64,000 bases of DNA from assembly GCF_000576305.1 (NCBI RefSeq), contig NZ_BAVZ01000008.1, forward strand, positions 156,115-220,114, read 5' to 3'. Shown one piece after another: positions 19,401 through 26,290 of this stretch (position 1 is the stretch's first letter; each line of letters begins with the position of its first letter). The notes below the pieces were generated by a model. That model did no database searches. It was not told where the DNA came from and worked only from the letters and a program-made list of their open reading frames with translations. Source of the stretch: Paenibacillus pini JCM 16418. GTDB taxonomy: Bacteria > Bacillota > Bacilli > Paenibacillales > Paenibacillaceae. The position numbers were made by a program, and so were the translations under genes.

Positions 19401-21569
19401 CGCATTAATATGAATAATGCGCAAGGAGATACTAAATATAGTTATAGTCCAGCTGACGGATCTTTGCAGACCTTGCGCTACCCGGATGGCTCGAGAATTG
19501 ACTATATCTATAACAATCAACAACGTACAGGTTACAAGTTTACGAGTGGAACGGGTAAAGCGATCGAAGTTCAAGGCAAACTTGATGAGATGAATCGTTT
19601 AACAGAGATGAATATCTTAAATGGAGGGGGGAGTACATTTGCGGGGGCACCTTCTCAGCAAATGAGATTTGAATATGAGGCTAATAGTTTACTTAAACGT
19701 CAGACTTCATCCAATAACGTAAATACTACGCTCACCTACAACGGTTATGATTTAACTGGCGTGAACATTGGCGGAGGATCAACTGGGCAGCAATTTTCTT
19801 ATGAATACGATAACAACAAGAATATAATAGGTCGCACACAGAACGGTGCAGTCGATCAGTACTCCTATGACTCTTTAAGTAGAATACAGAGCGAACAAAG
19901 TGAAGGAAAGGATAAATCCTTTACGTATGACGACAAAGGGAACCGCTTGACTGGTGTTGGCAACAAAATAGTAGGAATGGAAAATGCGGAATATACCTTT
20001 GATTCACTAGACCGCTTGACTGGAGTGAAGAGTCAAGGAAAAGCTAAAGAAGCAATCGATGTTAGTTATAGCTACAATGGTGATGGCTTGTTATATGAAC
20101 GAATGACTAAAGATCAACGTATTCGTTACTATTATAATGAGGAAGGAAAATTGTTAGCAGAAGCTTCGGTTGGAGCAGATAAGATAGCTCAAATGGTCTA
20201 CTTCTATGTCTATGATCTGAGCGGACGACTCTGGGCCCGTCAGAGCAAGACAGGCAGCATGGAGTATTATCAGTTTAATGGACATGGCGATGTCATTGCA
20301 TTAACGGATAAAGACGGTAAAGAATTGAATAGCTATAGCTATGACATATGGGGAAATCCGACCAAAGAGAAGGAAGAAGCTCCTAACCTATTCCGCTACT
20401 CCGGGGAATATTGGGACAGTGACACAGGACTTCAGTATTTGAGAGCTCGCTGGTATGATCCAAATACCGCACGCTTTATCTCTAGGGATACGTATGAAGG
20501 ACAGATCGGTAACCCGCTAAGTTTGAATTTGTATTCGTATGTGGAGAATAATCCACTTACAAATGTTGACCCAACTGGTCATTGGTGTGAATCAAATGAC
20601 GGTAAAAATTCCCACCCTGGAAATTGTTCGAATCCTAATAGGGGGATATTTTCTCCTGATGTAAATCATAATCGGGAAGCTATGAAGAGGAATGGTAACT
20701 CAATAGGTATATACAAATTTGACTTTGGTGATGGTCTACATGAAGATAATAGTTGGACTGGTATGGTGTTTGATACTGTTGTCACAGGAGGAGTTGGACT
20801 CGGTAAATTTGCAATAAAAGGTGTTTCTAAAGGTGTAAAAGGAGCCTATAGCAAAGCATCCAAATGGTTATCTAAAGGATGCAATTGCTTCGTAGCCGGG
20901 ACTGAGGTTTTAACAGACGAAGGGGAGAAACCTATCGAGGAAATCGAGGTAGGAGATAAGGTTCTCTCTAAAGATGATGAGACGGGTGAGATTGCTTACA
21001 AGGAAGTTGAATGGCTCTTCCAACGTGAAGTCGATGAGACTTATAATATTACTGTTGGTAGTGAAGTCATAACGACTACTGACGAGCATCCATTTTGGAT
21101 TGTAGGCAAAGGATGGGTGGAATCCAAAAACCTTGTGGTAGGCGATGTTCTGACAACTTCGGATGGCAAGGAATTAGCCATTGAGAAGATTGAGGTTAAG
21201 AAGGAACATATGACGGTTTATAACTTTAAGGTGAAGGACTTCCATACGTACTTTGTTTCCAATCTTGGTATTTGGACGCATAATGCTTGTAGTACACCTA
21301 ATACAACTACTAAATGGGATATAAAGACTGGTGCTGATAAGAAAATAGACTATAAATTTAATGGAAGTACTGTTTCAGCATATCGCGACCCTAAAACAGG
21401 ATTGTGGTGGGCTAAAGATACGACAGGTCATGCTGATTCCGCTTTTAAAGTATTTAAAGAAGCAAAAGGTGGAAAAGAACTCCATTGGGTTGCTGACGCC
21501 GACGAATATGGTAATTATATCGTTGGAAAGCATAAGAGTTCTACTGGTACAGTTATTAAAATAAAGTAG
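16449..21569 (+). CDS. RHS/YD-repeat polymorphic toxin with Hint domain and C-terminal toxin
   Basis: 1706-residue secreted toxin of the WapA/RHS type. Signal peptide 1-26; DUF6531-like entry strand YPVSYGTDIVSSSTGDLEIQ near residue 139; tens of YD repeats to about 1290 (YDxxGR/YDxxGN); RHS core around 1280-1370 with GDVIALTD, LRARWYDPNTARFISRDTYE and LNLYSYVENNPLTNVDPTGH. A self-cleaving pretoxin Hint domain runs from Cys1478/Cys1480 (CNCFVAGTEVLT) through TTDEHPFWI to THN at 1610-1612. The last 94 residues (1613-1706) form the effector, with YRDPKTGLWWAKDTTGHADS and HWVADADEYGNYIVGKHK; this resembles one of the small novel polymorphic-toxin domains (possibly Ntox21-like RNase), which I cannot confirm. 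The repeat shell should encapsulate the toxin, and the next gene is its likely immunity protein. Confidence 0.9.
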   Translation: MNKKLLSILLCLTLLFGGVESIAYSAETAPQVTKQVTEEQGVITFASLLKTYKLEEPWLDEQIAKGYSLFEIEQALKETGNNKSEFERKMKNESPVQVIRTNESVQSRGQVIASGEYDQKALTQMSLHQASSDYPVSYGTDIVSSSTGDLEIQNTDFNLPGAITFQLERVYEASMANNDIGVTLDNGSYVNKAGVRREESDTGLGRGWRWDLPSIQTRNEGKYLYYPGIGTYKLSEGLLLEGYPWKDIQLSNDSTVNIDGKVSQIQLSVLNGLHYYFDSTGLLLLIQDDYNNRVEFRYTNNQIGGTLISNIRNSDGNELVFNYTSNNQVIVAQKGTERKLVYMLAKENDYQTLVSVTDANGLKTKYFYVDRETAFNFIPGEVSNPALQGKEHQSLLFRIMSPYSSMTELSYTSYIKNIGDYATREIHKLETRKDTFSTSQGIETYNETKFIFTNEDTNQLVDSYNTEATIQSRNSQTKYMFHHSKDGLTRPETIQLIQLKTLGDTSGFIQKYTYDEARKASNKPIQMKENFVQDGRDSAVLTSQYQYNDKGMIEKESQSTGQETIMNYQNSAEPYLWSLPSTVTTKIKDGQSRVEAYKYNKQGSTIQSAVRENTIGGKLLAQTDIQYDAFGNPNVTTVKDGTKNIVNYQFYESPYGRHLLTKESQTVKTVDNTDSTVSTLYSYNLTGDVQSVTDEAGKVTDYSYDSIGRIKQISYNDGTKQTVQYDDELYSVKSTAPDGIVTTNIFNPLGFLTQEVQDKAVYQYFYNEEGNIEKLIDAEQNSTSYVYDAFERLTRTIYADLTVDKVDYDLANLTVTYTDASGNKEREQSDLLGQVTLQEENNKGSFIPLRKLTYDLDGNVLSSQDGNGQITTSSYDALGRLLTVTDPEMRLTGYTYSLAGDLTGITFPDKTTLSKQYDELGRLTRQINEKSQSESYYYDTRSNVIKHTNYAGKTTEYKYNDDNLVTEIKTPSEAITYAYDSVGRRINMNNAQGDTKYSYSPADGSLQTLRYPDGSRIDYIYNNQQRTGYKFTSGTGKAIEVQGKLDEMNRLTEMNILNGGGSTFAGAPSQQMRFEYEANSLLKRQTSSNNVNTTLTYNGYDLTGVNIGGGSTGQQFSYEYDNNKNIIGRTQNGAVDQYSYDSLSRIQSEQSEGKDKSFTYDDKGNRLTGVGNKIVGMENAEYTFDSLDRLTGVKSQGKAKEAIDVSYSYNGDGLLYERMTKDQRIRYYYNEEGKLLAEASVGADKIAQMVYFYVYDLSGRLWARQSKTGSMEYYQFNGHGDVIALTDKDGKELNSYSYDIWGNPTKEKEEAPNLFRYSGEYWDSDTGLQYLRARWYDPNTARFISRDTYEGQIGNPLSLNLYSYVENNPLTNVDPTGHWCESNDGKNSHPGNCSNPNRGIFSPDVNHNREAMKRNGNSIGIYKFDFGDGLHEDNSWTGMVFDTVVTGGVGLGKFAIKGVSKGVKGAYSKASKWLSKGCNCFVAGTEVLTDEGEKPIEEIEVGDKVLSKDDETGEIAYKEVEWLFQREVDETYNITVGSEVITTTDEHPFWIVGKGWVESKNLVVGDVLTTSDGKELAIEKIEVKKEHMTVYNFKVKDFHTYFVSNLGIWTHNACSTPNTTTKWDIKTGADKKIDYKFNGSTVSAYRDPKTGLWWAKDTTGHADSAFKVFKEAKGGKELHWVADADEYGNYIVGKHKSSTGTVIKIK

Positions 21570-21585
21570 GTCTGGATGTGATGAT

Positions 21586-22023
21586 ATGTCCTTATCGAAG
21601 ACAGAAGCAGAAAAGTTGTTTAAATTAGGATTTAAAAGACCCGATTATGCAGATGAAGTGTATCCTCAAGACATCTATGATTATCAAAACTCAACGTGGG
21701 TGGTAGGAGGAAGGATTTTGCCTTCGGGAAATTTTCTCTGTGAGGAATGTGTATATAAGGAAGGCATATGGATTCCTAGTTTACTTGATTTGATTTCTTG
21801 GTTAGAGGAAAACGATACCAAATTTAATTTATCTTATTCTGGAATGGGATATAAGGTAATGGTTACCGATAATCTAGATAATGAGTATTCTTCTAAAGGA
21901 GCAACCCCTGAATTTGCTTTCTATAATGTCATAACCAAAATTCTCCAGAGGTATGGCGGTAATCCTGTCAATAAAAACTATGAAGTAATTGAAGCAGAGT
22001 TTATTGATAAGAAGGACTTGTAA
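21586..22023 (+). CDS. Presumed immunity protein of the RHS toxin
   Basis: 145-residue acidic, soluble protein starting 16 bases after the toxin stop. It is not recognised by family. It begins SKTEAEKLFKLGFKRPDYAD and contains WVVGGRILPSGNFLCEECVY and SLLDLISWLEEND, with no signal peptide or membrane segment, as expected for a cytoplasmic immunity protein binding a cytoplasmic-acting toxin. Position directly behind the toxin domain is the main evidence. The ribosome site is weak (GGATGTGATGAT), consistent with translation coupled to the toxin gene. A terminator follows at once. Confidence 0.75.
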   Translation: MSLSKTEAEKLFKLGFKRPDYADEVYPQDIYDYQNSTWVVGGRILPSGNFLCEECVYKEGIWIPSLLDLISWLEENDTKFNLSYSGMGYKVMVTDNLDNEYSSKGATPEFAFYNVITKILQRYGGNPVNKNYEVIEAEFIDKKDL

Positions 22024-22033
22024 AAAAACAATT

Positions 22034-22070
22034 AAGAACCTTGAAGATAATGTCTTCTTGGTTCTTTTTT
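22034..22070 (+). terminator. Terminator of the toxin-immunity operon
   Basis: AAGAACC pairs with GGTTCTT, with inner GAAGA/TCTTC pairing, followed by six T. Confidence 0.8.
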
Positions 22071-22853
22071 ATTGACCCCCACCCAGTGCCGAATGGACCG
22101 GGCGGTGCATCCGAAAAGAAGTTAACCCTCATTACCTCCGTATAATATTCCTCTAATATGCCTGTACGCATATCCAATGTTTGGAAAGTATAACCTTTTA
22201 CGACAATCCTTTGGCTTCGCAAAAAAAACCAACATCATCAGATTCCATCATGTTTTGCTCCGAAAACCTTACCTTTGTTTCTCACTGTTTCTCTGAAATA
22301 TGCTAAAACGTAAATAACGTCACAACTATCAAGCGGTTTAATTCGATAAGTATGGTGAAAAGACTCTCGTAACTTGATTTTTATCTACCACGACCAAAAA
22401 GAGTGAGAAGCAATTTATCTTTATACTTCGCAACTATCTGGACATTTGCCCCGATTGTTACCTTGCAAGAACGCTCTGGTAGCGCGCCAGTTTATATATA
22501 CAGGTAAGGCAACGTGAAGGCTAGCCACCTTGCCCTCTAATTATAGACGGAAATTCGTTAAAAATTTCGGTGGGGGCCGAACATGGAAGGCGTGGAAGTA
22601 TCAATTGACCGCATAGTAGTGGATTTTACGAATGTGTATTGGACGTTCTCTATTCCGTTTCATATATCAGGTTCATTATGGTTAGATACCACCATGATTG
22701 ACCTGTTTTTTTGTTATCTTCGCTTCTTGCGTATTTTTCTAATTTAAGCCGCAAATGTACAATATCTTTTCTCGATAGGGAGGGCGAAAAACGTCAGAAG
22801 TCGCATCTTCTGTCTGAGTATGTTCAAATGGTGAATTGTTTTATAAGGTAGTA
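22071..22853. other. Gene-poor stretch behind the toxin operon, probably decayed sequence
   Basis: About 780 bases with no convincing gene. One short plus-strand frame, 22583-22747 (54 codons, MEGVEVSIDRIVVDFTNVYW), has a G-rich sequence but no proper ribosome site; it could be the start of a truncated gene of unknown kind. Base composition and the lack of long frames suggest eroded toxin or immunity cassettes, as often seen downstream of RHS toxins. Confidence 0.45.
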
Positions 22854-23000
22854 ATGGCTTTATATCGTAACCAACGTGATGATATTATTAAATTACTCGT
22901 TGGTCAACCAGCCATTAAGACAACAGACAACCATCCGTTCAGGATGGAAGGCAAAGGTTGGCTGTTTGCAGCTACTCTAGACAATCAGTCTACAATTTAG
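22854..23000 (+). pseudogene. Remnant of a second pretoxin Hint domain
   Basis: Translation from 22854 gives MALYRNQRDDIIKLLVGQPA, then IKTTDNHPFRMEGKGWLF, ending at a TAG. This aligns with the Hint domain of the intact toxin (VEWLFQREVDETYNITVGSE, TTTDEHPFWIVGKGW), keeping the TTDxHPF and GKGW signatures. There is no Hint N-terminal Cys block upstream and no C-terminal HN block downstream, so it is a fragment. It is evidence that the locus once held another toxin-tail cassette. From 23001 to 23331 nothing else is recognisable apart from a TATAAT at 23220-23225. Confidence 0.7.
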
Positions 23001-23331
23001 ACTGAGATACGGTTAACAAAAAATAGCGAGTGTGAATTTAGGACGTAAAGTCTGCAATAAACCGTCCAATTTTCACAAGTCAAGTAAATAGTATATGGGT
23101 CTAGGCCATACTAGTTTTTTTAGAACATGGTGTAATTTCATTCGAACAGGCATAGAGGTTTTTTATGCGGTTTCTCCCAGTGTAGAACGATCTCGATACC
23201 TTATGCATTTTTTGTATGATATAATGTACATATTGAACTTTAGAGCGTATATTTCATCGTATCTGGTACTTAATCGGATGAATATGGATAAGACTAACAA
23301 AGAACAATATACACAATAACGGAGTGATTAT

Positions 23332-23508
23332 TTGAGTAAAGCAAAAGGCAAGGGTGGAACGGGGAGAGGTACCGACAGTAAAGGTTGGACTCGGTGGAAT
23401 GCAAGTGCCAAGAAAGCAAAGAACACCCCTAAGCCATATACGAGCAAAAACGCTAAAGAAGCGGGCGGTACTAAGAATGCCAGCAGCAATAAAGGTACCA
23501 AATCATAA
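23332..23508 (+). CDS. Small basic glycine/lysine-rich protein (TTG start)
   Basis: 58-residue protein starting at TTG, with GGAGTGATTA just upstream. The sequence begins SKAKGKGGTGRGTDSKGWTR and continues WNASAKKAKNTPKPYTSKNA; it is strongly basic, rich in Gly, Lys, Ser and Thr, and has no hydrophobic core, so it is likely disordered and possibly nucleic-acid-binding. The GRGTDSKGWTRWN block looks conserved-type, but I cannot name a family. It is followed 78 bases later by another small gene in the same direction. Confidence 0.6.
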   Translation: MSKAKGKGGTGRGTDSKGWTRWNASAKKAKNTPKPYTSKNAKEAGGTKNASSNKGTKS

Positions 23509-23586
23509 AATCTTGGCTCGGTTCATGAGCAAATGATCATTCAGTATGGTATACTGAACATAAAAGCAAATTTAGGAGTGGGTTTT

Positions 23587-23892
23587 CTGAGAAAGCAAAA
23601 GCCAATGTCATTTGACGATTTACTTAGTGAATTACAGGGACAAAAAACAATTCAAGAGGATCCTAATAACGTTCCATTAGACAAATTGTTTAATGAATCA
23701 TTCATGAGTAAGCATTCAGCTTTCAGTAGTTTTGATGAGTTTTTGAAAAAAGGTAATTTCCAAGTGGATACACAAGAAGATGTGAACAACATCCCTGACG
23801 AGCTTTTTGATCGTCATGTATCGAGAGAAACTGATTTCTCTGACTGGGAATCCATGTTGGCTCAAGCGAACAAGGACTATAGCGCTGAATAA
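23587..23892 (+). CDS. Small acidic protein with internal duplication
   Basis: About 101 residues. The frame is open from an ATG at 23533, but GGAG at 23575-23578 is 8 bases before a CTG at 23587, and an ATG follows at 23608; either of those is the likely start. Two halves are related: IQEDPNNVPLDKLFNESFM with FSSFDEFLKKG, and TQEDVNNIPDELFDRHV with FSDWESMLAQA. No catalytic motif, signal or membrane segment is visible. A strong terminator follows. Function is unknown. Confidence 0.6.
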   Translation: MRKQKPMSFDDLLSELQGQKTIQEDPNNVPLDKLFNESFMSKHSAFSSFDEFLKKGNFQVDTQEDVNNIPDELFDRHVSRETDFSDWESMLAQANKDYSAE

Positions 23893-23896
23893 AATG

Positions 23897-23940
23897 AAAG
23901 CCTGACTCGGTGTCTTTTGACACGAAGTCAGGCTTTTTCT
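23897..23940. terminator. Terminator between convergent genes
   Basis: AAAGCCTGACT pairs with AGTCAGGCTTT, with inner GGTGTC/GACAC pairing around TTTT, followed by five T. It probably serves the plus-strand gene and, in part, the convergent kinase-like gene. Confidence 0.85.
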
Positions 23941-23956
23941 TATTTAAAATGATTGT

Positions 23957-24832
23957 TTAGGCTTTTTGTGCGTAGTCCCAAGCTTTTTTAAATTCAGCTA
24001 CGTTTCTAAATCGCAGCTCTCTGTCCGGATGGACAGCCCGCAATGCCACTTCATAAAGCTCCTGCCCAGCCTCCCATATCGCGTATGACCGATCCAGCTC
24101 TCCACCCAATAATACAAAAGCGATAGCACCCATATTAAATACATTGGTTTTCTCATCAATAGGTGCACCAAGAATGAATTCCTCAGGCGATTTTAAGCGT
24201 TTGGAACCCCAAAAATCCTCGCCGACATCGTTAGTTGTCGTTCTTTTTCTATAAAAATCAATATCGCATATTTTGGTCGTATCGTTCTCAAAGTTATACA
24301 GAATGCTTCCGTCATAAAAATCGACAGCCACATATCCTTTGGATTCGATGTATTCATGAAAAGAGAATATTGTATTCAGTGATGCTAACCGCTTTTCAAT
24401 TGTCAGATTCCTATACCGGTAGAAAGGAGAATCTGGGTGATTGTATTTATCGTGTCCAGCAAACTTCCAATGCGAATGTAGACACTCCCCATCAAACCAA
24501 TCAAATATGGCCGCATATCCGTGCTCGACCGAGAAATGAGATATCAATTGAATAAGATTTGGATGCTCCAGTGTCTCATATAAAGGAATAGCTTCTATTA
24601 ATCGATGAATAGCATCCTGAGGATTTCCCGCGAAATCCATAGGCTTAGCACCAGCAAATTTGACGAAATATTTCTTCCCGTCTTTCCCAATGCCAAAACA
24701 AATATTACCTGAATCCTGTTCATCAAATACTGTGAATACCCGACCGATTTTGTGTAACCAATCAAAATTGCATGCTTCTTGAAGCTGGAAATGCACGTCA
24801 TCAATTACAAATGAATGTGGATTTTGGCTCAT
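23957..24832 (-). CDS. Serine/threonine protein kinase-like protein
   Basis: 291 residues with the protein kinase fold and no membrane segment. The beta-3 lysine is in KKYFVKFAG, the alpha-C/hinge region is LEHPNLIQLISHFSVEHGYA, the catalytic loop is YVAVDFYDGSILYN (a variant of HRDxxxxN, keeping the aspartate), and the metal-binding loop is CDIDFYRK in place of DFG. A later block SPEEFILGAPIDEKTNVFNM matches the activation-segment APE and the alpha-F aspartate region. The atypical catalytic and metal loops mean activity towards protein is not assured; it could be a small-molecule kinase. It is monocistronic and divergent from the aldo/keto reductase gene. Confidence 0.75.
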   Translation of the reverse strand: MSQNPHSFVIDDVHFQLQEACNFDWLHKIGRVFTVFDEQDSGNICFGIGKDGKKYFVKFAGAKPMDFAGNPQDAIHRLIEAIPLYETLEHPNLIQLISHFSVEHGYAAIFDWFDGECLHSHWKFAGHDKYNHPDSPFYRYRNLTIEKRLASLNTIFSFHEYIESKGYVAVDFYDGSILYNFENDTTKICDIDFYRKRTTTNDVGEDFWGSKRLKSPEEFILGAPIDEKTNVFNMGAIAFVLLGGELDRSYAIWEAGQELYEVALRAVHPDRELRFRNVAEFKKAWDYAQKA

Positions 24833-24978
24833 TTGTCCTCCTACAGTATTATTAGATTTTTCGTACGAATGCCATAGGAATGACCCTATCAGGCCCAGTT
24901 CCCGCTGAGTACATCTAATGTTTTCTCAATATTACATTCAATATGTTCGGGTGTTTTAGATGTAGTATCTATCCTTAT

Positions 24979-25050
24979 TATAATGAAGTGAGTTATATTT
25001 CACTTCTTCAAATTTTAGAGGATCTCCTATAGAATAGAAAGCGTAATCAT
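24979..25050 (+). promoter_or_regulatory. Promoter region of the aldo/keto reductase gene
   Basis: TATAAT (24979-24984) with a weak TTTAGA 18 bases upstream is followed by an inverted repeat GAAGTGA (24985-24991)/TCACTTC (25000-25006), a possible operator at the start site. A cre-like sequence AGAAAGCGTAATCA lies at 25037-25050 (12 of 14 consensus positions). Confidence 0.45.
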
Positions 25051-25074
25051 GACAATTTAAGGAGGAATATGAAA

Positions 25075-26011
25075 ATGAAATACCGGAGATTAGGCGGAAG
25101 CGGCCTTAAGGTCAGTGAAATCAGCCTAGGAAGCTGGCTTACATATGGTGGTTATGTTGAACGTGAAAATGCGGTGAATGCCATTAAGACAGCATATGAC
25201 CTTGGCATTAACTTTTTTGATACGGCAAATGTATACGAGCAGGGAGCAGCCGAAGAGCTTGTAGGTAAAGTGTTGAACGAATACCCACGTGATTCTTACG
25301 TACTGGCTACCAAAGCATTCTGGCCGATGGGCGATGGTCCAAACGACCGTGGTCTATCACGTAAGCATGTGATGGAGCAGGCACATGCCAGCTTGAAGCG
25401 ACTTGGACATGATTATGTCGATATTTTCTACTGTCACCGTCATGATCCTGAGACGCCCATTCATGAAACGCTACGTGCTATCGATGATCTCATTCGTCAA
25501 GGTAAAGTATTATATGCTGGCGTAAGCGAATGGCAGGCATCCCAAATTGCTGAAGCATTGGGCGTTGCGGATCGTTATCTACTAGATCGTATCGTTGTGA
25601 ACCAGCCTGTTTACAATATGTTCAATCGCTACATTGAGAAGGAAATTATACCGCTTAGTGAGCGTTCTGGCATTGGACAGGTTGTATTCTCGCCACTTGC
25701 ACAAGGTCTACTTACAGGTAAATATACATCGACTTCAGATATTCCAGCAGATAGCCGTGCTGCGAAAACGCAGTGGGTGCGTAAAGACATTACGGAAGAG
25801 AGAATCGCTCAGGTCCAGCAGCTTGAGAAAGTTGCTGCTGAGCTCGGCATTTCCGTAGGTAACCTTGCCATCGCATGGATCTTGCGTCAATCGAATGTTG
25901 CGAGTGCATTGGTCGGCGCAAGCGTCCTGAACAGGTGACTGAGAATGCGAAGGTACTGGGATTGAACTAAGTGAAGATGTTCTAAACCAAATCGAGGAGA
26001 TTCTGAAATAA
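25075..26011 (+). CDS. Aldo/keto reductase, KCNAB-like (two apparent C-terminal frameshifts)
   Basis: NADPH-dependent oxidoreductase of the AKR superfamily, close to potassium-channel beta-subunit-like bacterial members. MKYRRLGGSGLKVSEISLGS opens the barrel; catalytic Tyr in FFDTANVYEQGAAE, Lys in LATKAFWP, His in FYCHRHDPET; the C-terminal nucleotide-binding part has VFSPLAQGLLTGKY and ALVGAS. As sequenced, the frame ends at 25938. Adding one base in GCAAGCG near 25924 and one in GGGATTG near 25960 restores RPEQVTENAKVLGIELSEDV and a stop at 26011, about 312 residues, the normal length. ATG 25075 is better spaced from AAGGAGG than ATG 25069. Confidence 0.85.
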
Positions 26012-26041
26012 GATAGGATATCTCCATTTTGTATAATTAAG

Positions 26042-26081
26042 AAGATGACTCCTGATCCATTCATTCAGGGGTCATCTTTTT
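26042..26081 (+). terminator. Terminator of the aldo/keto reductase gene
   Basis: AAGATGACTCCTGA pairs with TTCAGGGGTCATCTT (one G-T pair), followed by a T-run. Its arms resemble those of the terminator at 41375-41412. Confidence 0.85.
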
Positions 26082-26255
26082 GCATCTAAACACCCAATTG
26101 CTACACTTAAGTTAATCATTAATATAATCTAACACTTCTCCCCCTTTCCTCTAACAAAAAGACACCTATAACCACGCAAATCATCCATTGCCAACAAATT
26201 ACCCTCTGTAGCAGAAACACCTGGACGTTCCTCTTCCTTAAATAGCAGTTTACAA

Positions 26256-26269
26256 TGAAAGCGTATTAT
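26256..26269 (+). promoter_or_regulatory. cre-like site upstream of the GH63-like gene
   Basis: TGAAAGCGTATTAT matches the cre consensus except at the 3' end. Related sequences occur before other operons in the carbohydrate region (28099-28112, 31185-31198, 45126-45139). Confidence 0.4.
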
Positions 26270-26290
26270 TCCTTGTTAAGGAGGAGAGTT

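Noticed and set aside
22001..22222. Minus-strand frame of 73 codons behind the immunity gene
   Set aside because: It overlaps the operon terminator and the end of the immunity gene, with no start signal.
23095..23319. Plus-strand frame of 74 codons (MGLGHTSFFRTWCNF)
   Set aside because: No ribosome site, contains a promoter-like TATAAT, and lies in decayed sequence.
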